A stretch of DNA of 64,000 nucleotides from Vitrella brassicaformis (Eukaryota > Sar > Vitrellaceae). Shown here piece by piece: positions 29,790 to 41,300 of this stretch (positions are counted from its first letter, which is position 1; the number at the start of each line of letters is the position of its first letter). The notes beneath the pieces were generated by a model. That model worked only from the letters and a program-made list of their open reading frames with translations. It was not told the DNA's origin and searched no databases. The position numbers and the translations under genes were made by a program. The stretch is from assembly GCA_001179505.1 (NCBI GenBank), contig CDMY01000033.1, forward strand, positions 89,750 to 153,749, written 5' to 3'.

Positions 29790-32700
29790 ATGATGTCGAG
29801 GCTCCTGGGCAAGAGGCCCTCTGTGTGTGGCATTGCGTCTGCCTTTTGCTGCCAGCCCGGCGTTGGGCGGTGCGCCCCCCCGCTCTTTTCCAGCAGCGTC
29901 CGTCGCCTGCACACAACGCCACCCGCACGCGGCACCGAGGTGGGTGGTGGGTGGGCCATGCGGGAAGGACAATACACAACCAGTGTGCCACCCCCGCACA
30001 CAACACACCCCTCGCTGAATACAGCTGTTTGGCTGATGAATTTGTGTGTGTGCAGGTCTACCATGCTGGTGCGCAGACAGACAATAAATCAGACGAGGCC
30101 ACTCACTGATGTCATCCATGGATGCTATGACGCCTCACGGGGCTCGGGCTGCCACGCACAGAAGTACACATCCAGTTGCTGTGGTGTGATGTGGTGTGTG
30201 TGTTGTGTGCGTCAGGTTTGATAACGACCGAGTTCACAACGTCTCTGAACATCAGCAAGCAGTCGCAGGTGATTCCGATTTTCCGTGTGCTCAACTACGA
30301 TGGTGAGTTGGATGCGGGATGGGAGCTGCCGTTCAGCAAGGAGGAGATGCTGGACAAGTACAAGTTCATGGTTCGCCTGTCGGTCTGGGACGACATGATG
30401 TACAACATACAGAGGCAGGGACGAATCTCTTTCTACATACAAAACATGGGAGAGGTCAGTACGTGAGGAGGGGAGGAGGCAGGGGAACACACTCCACTCC
30501 ACTCCACACTTCACACAACCCCACATGCACACGCACATGCGCCGACAGATAGAGAGATAGAAGGAAGGAAGGCTTCAGCGGGAGTCGCACACACAGTTGC
30601 AACCAGATCGCCCACGATGCCAACACAAGTGCACATGCAGACCCACTTGCGGCACTGTGGCCTGTCTGTCTGTCTGTCTTTCTGCATGTGTGTGTGTGTG
30701 CAGGAGGCGGCGCAGACGGGCAGCGGGTCGGCGTTGTCGATTGATGACCACCTATGGTGTCAGTACCGCGAGCTCGGGGTGCTCATGTGGCGGGGATTCA
30801 CACTCGAAGACGCACTCGACCAGTGCTTCAGGTAGTTACCGAGGGATATCTGGTCGAGGGTATATCATGTCAATGGACTGCATGCGTGTGTGTGTGTCCG
30901 TGCGTGTGAACATTAACTACATTTGTGGTCGGTGGTCCATCCATCCATCCAGCACCAAGGGGGATGAGGGCAAGGGTCGTCAGATGCCCATCTCATACAC
31001 CAAGAAGGACATCAACCTGCAAACTATATCCACACCCCTCACCACACAGGTATATATGTATGTATCAACACAACACAACCAACGACGGACGGACGGACTG
31101 CCATCACTCCACACAAGGCACGCAGTTATGTGAATCTTCTGTGTGTGGGTGGCTCTATCTGCCGTGTGTACAGGTTCCCCATGCTGCTGGGAGCGGCTAT
31201 GCGTTTAAGTTGGCTGGTGAGAAGAGATGTTCGGTCGCATACTTCGGGGAAGGTAAGGACCGAGGGGAGGGACCGCGATGGACCGCACTCGATGGATATC
31301 CCCCCGGCACGTGTTGGTCCGTCCGTCCGTCCGTCCGTCTTTTGATTCAGGTGCCGCCTCAGAGGGTGACTTCCATGCTGCCCTCAACTTCGCCTCGGTG
31401 CTCAAGTCGCAAACCATTTTCATCTGCAGGTCTGGCGGGGGAAGGGGACGGAAGGCGACAAACGAAATCTGGCTCCTCTGCGCACTGACCGGCATCCTGG
31501 GTTCGGTACGTGCATTGATTGCATGTGGTGTGCAGAAACAACGGCTATGCCATCAGTACGCCTGTGAAGGTGAGCATCTAGTACATACATACCACTGATA
31601 CCTGCACAGACACATCCTACACATACATACATACATATCCGTATGTATGTGTCCCCGCCCACCGCCTGTGTGTGTCAGGATCAATACGCGGGCGACGGTA
31701 TCGCCATCCGTGGCCTGGCCTACGGCATGCAGACATGCAGGTCGGTTGGTCCAGGGGGAACGGATGGCTAGGCAGCGTAGCCACACATTGGATGGCTGGG
31801 CTAGGTGAGATGTATGTGTGTATGTGTTGTGTTGTGTTGTGTTAGGATTGACGGCAACGACCTTGTGGCCGTGTACATCGCGACCAAGAAGGCCCGTGAG
31901 ATCTGTGTCAACAACTCGGAGCCCGTGCTGCTCGAATTCATGACGTACCGGTAGGTTGCCGCACCGCATCCACCGGGTGGATATCTATGCACCATCCCAT
32001 CCATATGGATGAATGAATGTGGGTCCGTGGATGGGATGTGGGTATGTATGTATGTCAGCATGGGGCACCATTCAACTTCGGACGATTCGGCTCAGTATCG
32101 CCCTGAGGGAGAGTTTGAGGCGTGGAACCAGCCAGGAATCAACCCAATCGGTACGTCACGTCCATCAAACTGGCTCGACTCGATTGCATTGCATCGCTGC
32201 CCTTGATATATTGTGGTTGGTCAACCAATCTCGATACACGTGCAGCTCGAGTGCGCAAGTTCCTGGTCAACGCCGGCATGTGGGACGCCGACCAAGACGC
32301 GGTCAGTCTGTCAGTCAGCTCAGTGCACCCCACCCCTTGATGTGCTGATGTTTCCTGGAGAGACAGACAGGCGAAGAGCAGGTCGATCGGTTTGCTGTTT
32401 CTGCTGTCGCTGTCCGGTTGTGGTGGTGCGTGCAGGAGTTGCGCCGGGAGGCCAAGAGCACCATGATTGCCGAAATGAAGAAGGGGGAGAAGAAGAAACG
32501 GGTAAGTGGGGCACGGGATAGACAGACAGACAGACGGACAAACAGACCGACACGCACGCGTTCATCATGCAATGCATGCATTGCCGGCTGGCTGCTACAT
32601 GGATGTGTTCCCGCTGTGTACGAATCCAGTATCCGATCATCCCTGGTGTGTTTGATGACGTGTACGACCAACGCCCGTGGAATCTGGTACGCGTCTGCAC

Positions 32701-32889
32701 TGCACTGCACTGCACTGCATCACACACAACAGCCGCTTACCGTTCCTCACTCTGTGTGCGTATGTATGCCTTGTGACCATCTGTCCGTCCGTCCCTCCCT
32801 GCCAGGAGGAGCAGGCCGAGTCGATGCAGGCTCATCTCGCCAAGTACCCCCAGCAGTATGACCAGACCCAGTACGAGAGCTCGGCCTAG
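29790..32889 (+). CDS. BCKDHA: Branched-chain 2-oxoacid dehydrogenase E1 alpha, mitochondrial
   Basis: The start is ATG 29790. The first exon is a mitochondrial presequence rich in Arg and Ser (MMSRLLGKRPSVCGIA, VRRLHTTPPARG). Later exons give IPIFRVLNYDGEL, YKFMVRLSVWDDMMYNIQRQ, GRISFYIQNMGEEAAQTGSG, WCQYRELGVLMWRGFTLEDA, then GDFHAALNFASVL (thiamine diphosphate region), NNGYAISTP, IDGNDLVAVY, and the phosphorylation-loop-like RMGHHSTSDDSAQYRP. It ends YDQTQYESSA at 32889. With E1 beta it decarboxylates branched-chain keto acids from Leu, Ile and Val breakdown in the mitochondrial matrix. Key residues appear intact. The junction after the first exon (about 29940-30055) is the least certain. 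Confidence 0.92.
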
Positions 32890-33212
32890 CGCAACCCGCA
32901 CACAGTCATTCACGCCGATTCCGATTTAGTGCGCGGTGCATGGATGGATGGATGGATCGAGACAGGGGGGGGAAGGAAGACATTATGCATTCACGTGTGT
33001 GTGAACGTGTGACGGGCTTCGTGCGTCTGAGTTCATGAGCCAGCCAATCAAGGGACGTGTTCGTTCCACCCACTAAATATGTATGTTCACACAAAGAGCC
33101 TCATGTCTCGTTGACGTGCCCATGATCGGTGCTGTCAGCATGCCATGCGCATATACATCATCCATCCATCAGGGGGATGCCTGAATGAATGCAGACAACC
33201 AAACCGCATCCA
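32890..33212. other. Gene-free stretch between convergent genes
   Basis: 323 bp between the E1 alpha stop and the AspRS stop, two genes converging on each other. It contains a (GATG)n run near 32938-32957 and no coding signal. Confidence 0.6.
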
Positions 33213-35917
33213 TCAACCAACATGCAAGAAGCATGTCACACATTCTTTCATGCGTCTGGCACACCATCGTCTCTCTCGCCCGCCCACCGTCGGTACCCGA
33301 GTGGGAGTGCGAGGGAACATTGAGGCCTTCCGTACGTTGTCCAGACCCAGGAAGAGCGTTGCGATACGGTCGAGGCCCAGCCCTGCGCCGGCGTGAGGCG
33401 GACATCCATGCTCAAAGGACTTGATGTACGCCTGGATCGACGGGGAGTCCGTCGGCAGGCCACCACTGAGGCAGGCAGGCAGGCAGGGAGGCAGGGAGGG
33501 AGGGACGGAACGAGGAATGAAACACATACCATAAGCAGAACAGTCAACTGCCCTCCCGGCCTCATTCAAGCTGCCGACACCGATGAGACTGACCTGTCCA
33601 TGGCTTGCTTGAGCTGTGCGGGATTGTTGATCCGCTGGGCACCTGCGGGTGGTCAGGACAGGACAAAAGAAGGACGCACACATTTCATGAACCGAGCCCG
33701 CCTGCCCCTGCCTGTGACTTTCCTCCCATCTTTTGTCTGTCACGTCCCTCTCCCTTTGTGTGTGTGAGTGCGTGTGCGTGTGGGCGAGGCTTCCCTTGGT
33801 ACCTGAGGCTATCTCCTGGCCCCTGAGGAAGAGGTCATATGAGTTGGAGTAGTCGGCGTCAGTGTCCGAGGGCATCGTGTAGAAGGGCCGTAGGCTCCGG
33901 GGGTACTGGTCTACTGCAAACAGATCGGTGCCGTACTCATCGTGGACGATGCGGCCTAGTTTCTGCTCCTGCTCGTCACTGAGGTCATCGAAATCCGACA
34001 TGGACTCGCCAGCCGACCTGACCACGAAACAGGAAAGGAACAGGACCAGCGTAAGGAACATCCCTCCCCTCCACAGCTGCCACTGAATGTGTGTGTGCAC
34101 AGAATCGACCTGAGGAGTTGAAGCGCGTCTTTGTAGGTGAGTATGACAGGTTCGTCGGTCAGCAGCAAGGGCTCTGACGGATACTGCTCCCTCACCGTTG
34201 CCAGAAGGTCACCGAGACTGGCTTCGGCATCCTCAAACATCCTCTGAAGCACGCTGACGACTCACACACAGACACGCGGCAGGCAGCTACAAGAAGCAAC
34301 AAGTCGTTGTTTGCGTACTTGTAGACAAGCAGGAGGGCCTCTTGGTATGTGTGAAGAATGGACATCTCCAAATCAAGGCCTGGAGAGACAGACAGACAGA
34401 CAGACACACGGGCAAATTGGAACCATTCCAACCATCAAAGCACCCACATCATCACGAGTGAATTTGACGCACCCGTGAATTCACAGAGGTGCCGCCTCGA
34501 TCTCGACTTCTCGGCCCTGAAGACGGGCCCGATCTCGAAGACTCTGTCGAGGTCGCTGCTTATGGCCATCTGCTTGTACAACTGAGGCGACTGGGCAAGG
34601 CACACCTGCTGGCCGAAATAGTCAGTCCGGAACACCTCTACAGAGCAGACGGGAAGCCCACATCAGACGCGCACCACGGAGGTGGGTAGGTGTGTGCATG
34701 TGTGTGCGTTGCTGCCTCGGCCATGGGATGCCAGGCCTACCTGCCCCTCCCTCCGACTGTCCTGGTACAAGCTTGGGGCTGAAGATCTCTACAAAGCCAG
34801 CCTGTCAGTAGGATTAGTACACTCGTCAGTCACCTGAGGACGGTCGTCTTGACGCTTGTTCTTCTTCTTCTTCACCTGGATGAGTTGCTGTCGGAAGGCA
34901 CTGGCCATGTGAGCCTTGACTCTCATAATGGCCTGGTTAGCGGGTGTCCTGAGGTCCAGCCACCGGTGGTCCAGACGGAGGTCCTGACCAATCACAGGGA
35001 TCGGACGCTCCGTCTCCTGCGATTCCATGACCTGATCAATCAATCCATTGTGGTCAAATAGGCAACTCGCCGATGATGGATGGATGTGTTCCATGGCTGC
35101 TTGCGCCATGCACCTACCTCTGCCGGCGATCGTGCAGCGTCCCGGACACTGAAGGGGAGCTGCTGTGTGCAGCTGGATACAAGATGCGCACTGAGGATCT
35201 GCAGCCAAGGAATCACACAGAGTCCATCGTCAGCAGCACATGCCTGCCTTCACTGCAGGACGATTAGAGGTACTCACGTGGATCTCGACGTTCTTCTGAG
35301 TGCATGAGCTTACTCTTGCAGGTTTCACCGTCCCCTGCACGAGAAGGAAAGATGAAGCGATACTGCGCGATGAGGGATGCACGCGAATGCGATCATATAC
35401 GTCTGCGTCCCCTCACTCTGGTCGATCTCTCCGACCTCAGTCCCAGCGGGTGTCTGCCTACCTGTATGTCGATGATTGATTCCTCCGGAATGCTCTTGAG
35501 GAACTTGAGTAGCTCTTTAGATCTCTCGGGGTCTTCTGTGTCTTTGAAGAGGCATGCCTGCACTGTAGATCCTCCACTCTAACAGACACACCACATATGC
35601 ACAAAGACAAGACGGTTCTTGTTGACAGAACGTCCCAGACGTGTCTGTACCTGCCGTAGGACAAGGAAGCAAGAGTTGCCTTTGCTTCTGAATGCATGGA
35701 GACGTCCCCTGACGTAGACTGATGACTCAGCCGCCACCTTGTCGATGTCCGGGACTCGCACATAAAGCTGGCTGTCCAACGAAGACCAGAGGGTGGTAGA
35801 TCTGGGACTTGCTGCTGCCGAACGACGAAACGCGGGGGCAACGAACGCTCTGCTCAGCGGCAGCCAACACACAGACACTGCTGCACACACTGCTGCATAT
35901 AGACACCGCTGCTGCAT
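33213..35917 (-). CDS. Aspartyl-tRNA synthetase, predicted plastid-targeted
   Basis: The start is ATG 35917. The N-terminus is a signal peptide ([24 protein letters not shown]) followed directly by [20 protein letters not shown], a Ser/Arg-rich transit region opening with Phe. That is the bipartite layout used for complex plastids. An OB-fold anticodon domain follows ([20 protein letters not shown]), then class II synthetase motifs: [52 protein letters not shown] (motif 2), [15 protein letters not shown], and [14 protein letters not shown] (motif 3). The stop is at 33213. The sequence resembles the eukaryotic/archaeal AspRS type more than the bacterial one. The usual RDPKRL-like ending is replaced by [16 protein letters not shown] plus about 20 extra residues, so the C-terminus needs transcript support. 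Dual localisation is possible. Confidence 0.82.
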
Positions 35918-36036
35918 GAATTCAGCCCCGGCACTACTTGCGAGCTTGGTTTGCAGATCTCTGACAGGGAAGTTTTTTGCGCGAAGAAGCAGAGGAGAGC
36001 CTCCTCCATTCATTCCAAGATGGAGGCTGCTAGGCA

Positions 36037-38309
36037 ATGCAGGGATGTTGGGACGCAGGTGCATGTGCCTCCACGCGAGGTACGGTGACTGACACAGCTG
36101 CGAGGACGCGTAGCACTTGTGACGAATTCATTCTACCTGCTTCCTCTTGTCACATTTCAGTATATCAGCCCTCAAGGTTCACGCTCTCGTCTGATGGAGA
36201 TTCATGCACTCATTCTTCTGTTGTATGCATGCATGCAGTGTTGTTCTCGCAGCCTGACGATGCGTGGCCCGACTGGATTGAAAGGTAAAGGGTGAACCAC
36301 ACAGACGGGCCACACTGCCACGTTTGCATTCACTGACCCCTGTGCGTATAATGCAGACCGCACACGATCAGCTGGCTGATGCTTGCAATCAGCCTCATCT
36401 ACACGGCTTCTACTTGCATGGAGGCCTCTGACCCACCACCAGATACAAGGAAGAACGTCACTGCGTACGCCTTACAACCCACCACTCGAAAAGGCACGCG
36501 ACAGATAGGCGAAGGCTTGTCTTTCTCTCTCTGTTCAGGGGTCTGCTCGCCGGTATTGCCATGTTCCTCGTATTCGCGATGGTCCAATTGCCGGACGGTA
36601 TCCTCATCCGGCCCCATCCCGTCATCTGGCGGGCGGTCAAAGGCGTCTCTATCCTCTACCTCTTTCTAGTGATCTTTCTCTTGTTCCAGGTATGCCATTT
36701 CACTGCATCGCTCCACCCGTGAACCTGGAACTGGGACGGTGCACACTGTGTGTCGGCGGGATGTGTGTGTGTGTGTGTGTGTGTGCGTGTGTGTTTGTGC
36801 ATGTGCAGTCGCTTGACGATGTCCGTGTGGGGCTGAAGTTCGTCGATCCAAAACTCGGTTGGCACCCGAGCACTTACCCATGCAGGCAGTTTATCCACTT
36901 CCTGGTCCGCAGGCGTTCCTTTACCGGAGAAGAACTACGCGGAAGATTGCCGCCTTTACACTCCTGACAGCGCTCATTCTCGCTGGGCCAACCTGAAGGC
37001 AAGATCGACGGACGCCCAACGTGTCTGCAAGTGACAGCATGTTGTCTTCAGGAGCAGCTGGACGTCTTCGTCGTCGCACACCTGATCGGTTGGCAGGACC
37101 ACACACACACACACGAGCGCACAATCACACATGGAATGCGAGTGTCTCCGTGTTTCCTCCCGTCCTCTTCCTCCTTTCTCCCTGTTGCGTCTCTTAAGGT
37201 TGGATGGTGAAGGCTTTGATCATACGCGACTGGTACCTGCTTTCTGCACTCTCTATCGCCTGGGAATGGACCGAAATCACTTTGAGACACGTGTTGCCCA
37301 ACTTCTGGGAGTGCTGGGTAAGTAAGAAAGAGAGGTGTTCAGTTTGTTTTGGTGTGCATCGTATCGGTGGCTGTCCCCCTCATCGGTTACCCTAGTGGTG
37401 AGCCCTTACTTCCCTTATGCATGTGTGGGGCAATCCATGGTATTATCTCCAGGGACCACATCATTCTCGATGTGATAGGCTGCAATGCCGTCGGGATCTA
37501 CTTGGGTCTGCGTTTATGTCGCTTCTTCAAGGTCAAAGTACGTGGGGACACAATGTCAAGAGCGGAAACTATCCGTCTCTGTTCGTATCCTTCCTGCCAT
37601 TTCCGTTGCAAGGAATATAAATGGGTCATCCAGAGTCCGAAACGACGGCTTTTTGCGAAAGGGCTGCTGTCGCGTTTCCTCCCCTACGCCTGGTAAGACA
37701 CTCTGCTGACGCTTTTCTGAAGTCTCCCACGATCGCACCTTGTGGCTCGACCATCAGGACTGATTATCACTGGCCGGGTTTCCTTTCCAATTTGGAAACC
37801 TTTTGGGGCCTCGTCCTGTATGGTTTTTGCGTGACTCTCGTGGATTTGAATGTGTTTTTGCTCAAGAACCTCCTGTGGCTGCAGCCACATCATTTCCTTA
37901 TCGTCCTCAGGACAGCTTTGTTTGCTTCTGCATGTGGTAAGCATAAAGCCAGACAACCAGGTCAGCGAACGGCCAGCACCAATCTCTTTTCTCTTTTCAG
38001 CGTCAGCGACACGAGAGTTCTATGAGTATCTGACTGACAGGTGGAGGAAACGAAAAGGGCAGCATTAAGAGCCAACTCGAATATCTGTTTTCATTCAGGA
38101 ACTGCACGCGATTGGGAATGCAGTGTTGGCTCACTATGGCCATGTTGTCCACGGAGCTGCTATTGGTGTGGAAGTGGAGAGGGGGTTTTGTCGTAGTTGA
38201 GTCGATGCCTTGGCCCATAGCTGTTGCGAATGGAGGCTTGTTGTTTGCTGCATGTATGGTCACGCTAAGACTCTCTGTGTTTCGCGCGTCTCATGAAAAG
38301 ACTGGATAG
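36037..38309 (+). CDS. PTDSS: Phosphatidylserine synthase (base-exchange type)
   Basis: A polytopic membrane protein. After an N-terminal exon the frame gives DDAWPDWIERPHTISWLMLA, several hydrophobic helices (GIAMFLVFAMVQLPDGILIR, VSILYLFLVIFLLFQSLDD), then the family core: YAEDCRLYTP, HLIGWWMVKALIIRDWYLLS, WEWTEITLRHVLPNFWECWW and DHIILDVIGCNAVGIYLG. These match PSS1/PSS2-type enzymes that swap the choline or ethanolamine head group for serine in the ER. More helices run to the stop at 38309. The start at 36037 is provisional; it lies 119 bp from the divergent AspRS ATG. Introns here are short and T-rich with few microsatellites. Confidence 0.85.
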
Positions 38310-38381
38310 ACGATATTCACAATACATGGCGCAGAAGCACTTAATTGTCGACATCGCTACATGCACTCCTGCTCGGTAGGC

Positions 38382-41300
38382 CTAGCTACTTCTAGATCGA
38401 GTCTCGGTCTTGTTAGCGTCCTGGAGCCACGACAGTATGAGCGTCCTGAGATTGAGACGAAGCTCGGCCACCTGCAATAGCCACAGATTGTGCAGGACAG
38501 ATGAGTTCCTTTGTCGTGTTCACGATTACCTTCGCATCCCTGCACTGCTCAACACAAATAAGGTCACATAGGGCAGGCAAGAGATCGTCCATGTGCTCCT
38601 GAAACTGGCTGCGATCAGCATCAGACAGACCAAGCAGGATCTGCTGTGCCACTATGGGCGTCAAGCCAGTAAGCTCCCTCTCCGTTTCCAACTGAAAAAT
38701 ATAGACAGCACATCGGTCAGGATTGAGCAGCTCGGTCACTCTCCTGCCTTTTGTAATGCTGCGGATGGTGAGAGAGATGTAATGGCCCGTGCTGCGTGAA
38801 GCATCTTGTCCATGGCGATGTAATCCCGCAGAACAGACCTTGACAAACAGAGAAAGGTGCGCTAAAACACATGTACCCAAAACCAGACATGGCACTTTTT
38901 GAACCTGATCAAGCTCGTGAGCTTTTCGACGATAAACGTTCGCAAAGGAGCAGCCGCAGTCGACCTGCACTTGGCAGCGCAGAACATGATCCTCAAGATG
39001 CTCTTCAACCCCTCCCGCTCCTGCTTTAGAAGTCCAGGAAGCTGCTTCAATTCCACCATGAAGCCCCGTTCCTTTAACTGCTGTCTCCACTGCACCTGAA
39101 GAGTCACCGGAAAGTGTCATGACAGTATAAAGATGATGTTGTGTACTATTTCTAGCGACCTTCCGATTGAATTGGCTTGCAAAGGAAAACGAGAAAAGAA
39201 GTGAGTCGAGCAACCGTAGCAGACACTCGCCAGGGAGACAGTCCACGTTGGGTATTGACACCTCCTGGACCAATGCAATGAGCTCAAGCTGAACGATCGA
39301 GCGGGTAACAACTTCCTGACAGTCAAAGCCCAACGGCGTCGACGATGTTTCCTGAACTGGAACAGACGAAGCCTCCTGTGCCTCGGGGGAAGGTAAATCT
39401 GGAGGCTTCCCTCTCCCAAAGCCTGCAAATGTTAGCAAGCTTCTCCTCTTCTCCGACGGTGCCGGCTTCTCTGTCGCTGGCGAATCAGGAGGCGTTGTCG
39501 GACCAGATGAAGGGGGAGGAGGGGGAGGGGGCGGCTTTGGGGGGCTCGGGCTGTGGCGAGGTGCCGAAGTATGCCCTCCTGACGGTAGAGCCTCGGAAGG
39601 CTCGCTTTGGCGACTCCTGCTCGTGGGAGGCTGACTTCGACAATCTTTGCTTGTTGTCTCAGTTCGAGTGCTGTCCTCCAGCGACGTTTTCTCGACGAAC
39701 TCCTGAAACTCGGCTTGGAGAGATCCAGGCTCTTCAAACTCCTCCTCTGTTTCAAGCAGTTGCCGAGGAGTCGTTGCTCGGAACAGATCCTAAAAGAAGC
39801 GAAAAGGAGCGATTTGCATGTGACAATGCCATAGGCGCTCTCTTAAACCTGCAGATTTTTGCTGACATGAACCCAATGGGCTGCGTTGAATTTGGATCCA
39901 GACAGCCTCAGTAGCCGCCGGAATGCCTCGACACCAATCCGCGCGATGATTTCAGTCGGCTGTTCCGCGGAGGAAACCAGCAGAGTGAGTACGTCCCCAA
40001 ACTCAAAGTTAATGGTCTCGAAATGCCGGTCAAACAAAACGATGACGTGCTGAAGGGCCGCAAAGCACGTTGATGTGGCGAATTGTTGGGGAGGATGATG
40101 CAGAAACGGCTGCAAAGAAGGCTTCTCTTTTCCTTCGGCATCGGGTGTACTCGCCGGCTGGCTGACCAGGGTCCCGGCTTGTTGACCGGCTTCGACGTCC
40201 TTGGTAACAGTTGATGATGAGTCTGCCCTCGTGGGCCAGGTGGCGCCAAGCTGGACTCGTAAGAACTCGCCCCCGTGATGGATGTCGTCCATGAGTGGAA
40301 AGAGTATACCTGAAGACAAGAAAAAGAGGAATTAAAAATAAAAGGGAGCGACGGCTGCCTTGGTACCTCTGAAAGCCATCTGCCATGTGTCCTGGCCAAA
40401 AAAACGACTGCCGTGGCGATCCAGGACGTCAAACAACACGTCTAGAGCGAATCGTCGAACCCTTGTTCTCTTGTCGCTGAACGAGGACATGACATCACTT
40501 GGTACAAATCTAAAGGCTACATACCTGACTAAAGACGATAAAGACGAGAGAAGCGGAAACCAATAGAGACTAACGGCGTCCTCCACTGCCTTTTCCGCCT
40601 TGATTTGACTGCCTAGCTTGTCAGCGACACTCTTCATCAACTCAATCGCCTGACGACATGCAGCATGCAACCAAAGGAGCAGAATTTGTAACCATCTCTT
40701 CTCTCTTTCCCACCCTGATCGCCACTTCAGAATCTGCGCTGCAGGCAAACGACGTAAGGACTTTCACCGTCTCCGAGAAGTTCTCGATCAGCGTCTCAGT
40801 GTTCGAGTTAATGGCTTCAACGACAGTAAGAGACTGCTGCACTAGATTTGGATTCTTTTCATGCGCAGCCGAGTTTAAAATCCGAAGGATGAGCATCCAG
40901 CCGCTCTTGATGTTCCTCGCCCGCATCTGTGAGCCAAGAGAAGACGTAAACCAAGCTTTCTCCGGGGATGGCGGCTCACCATAACCATGTTGGACATGAT
41001 CTGCACGATGAGCTCCTTGATCTCACTGCTGGTTTGGCTGTTACTCATCACCATCTGCAGGAATGGAATACGGCATTAGTAATTGCCATTTAAAGCATGG
41101 AGTGCGCTGCAGACCTCGAATGGACGAAGGAATTCCACTTGAAAGTGGTAATTACTGAAGAACAGGACAAAGCGCAAGGCACGAAACAAGTTTGGCGTAT
41201 CGGTTCCCTCTTTTTTTGCAGACCTCAGCTCGTCCTTCTCCAAAAATTTCCATGCCAGCTGCCTCAGTGAATCGATGACATACATGCACACTTGGCGGTT

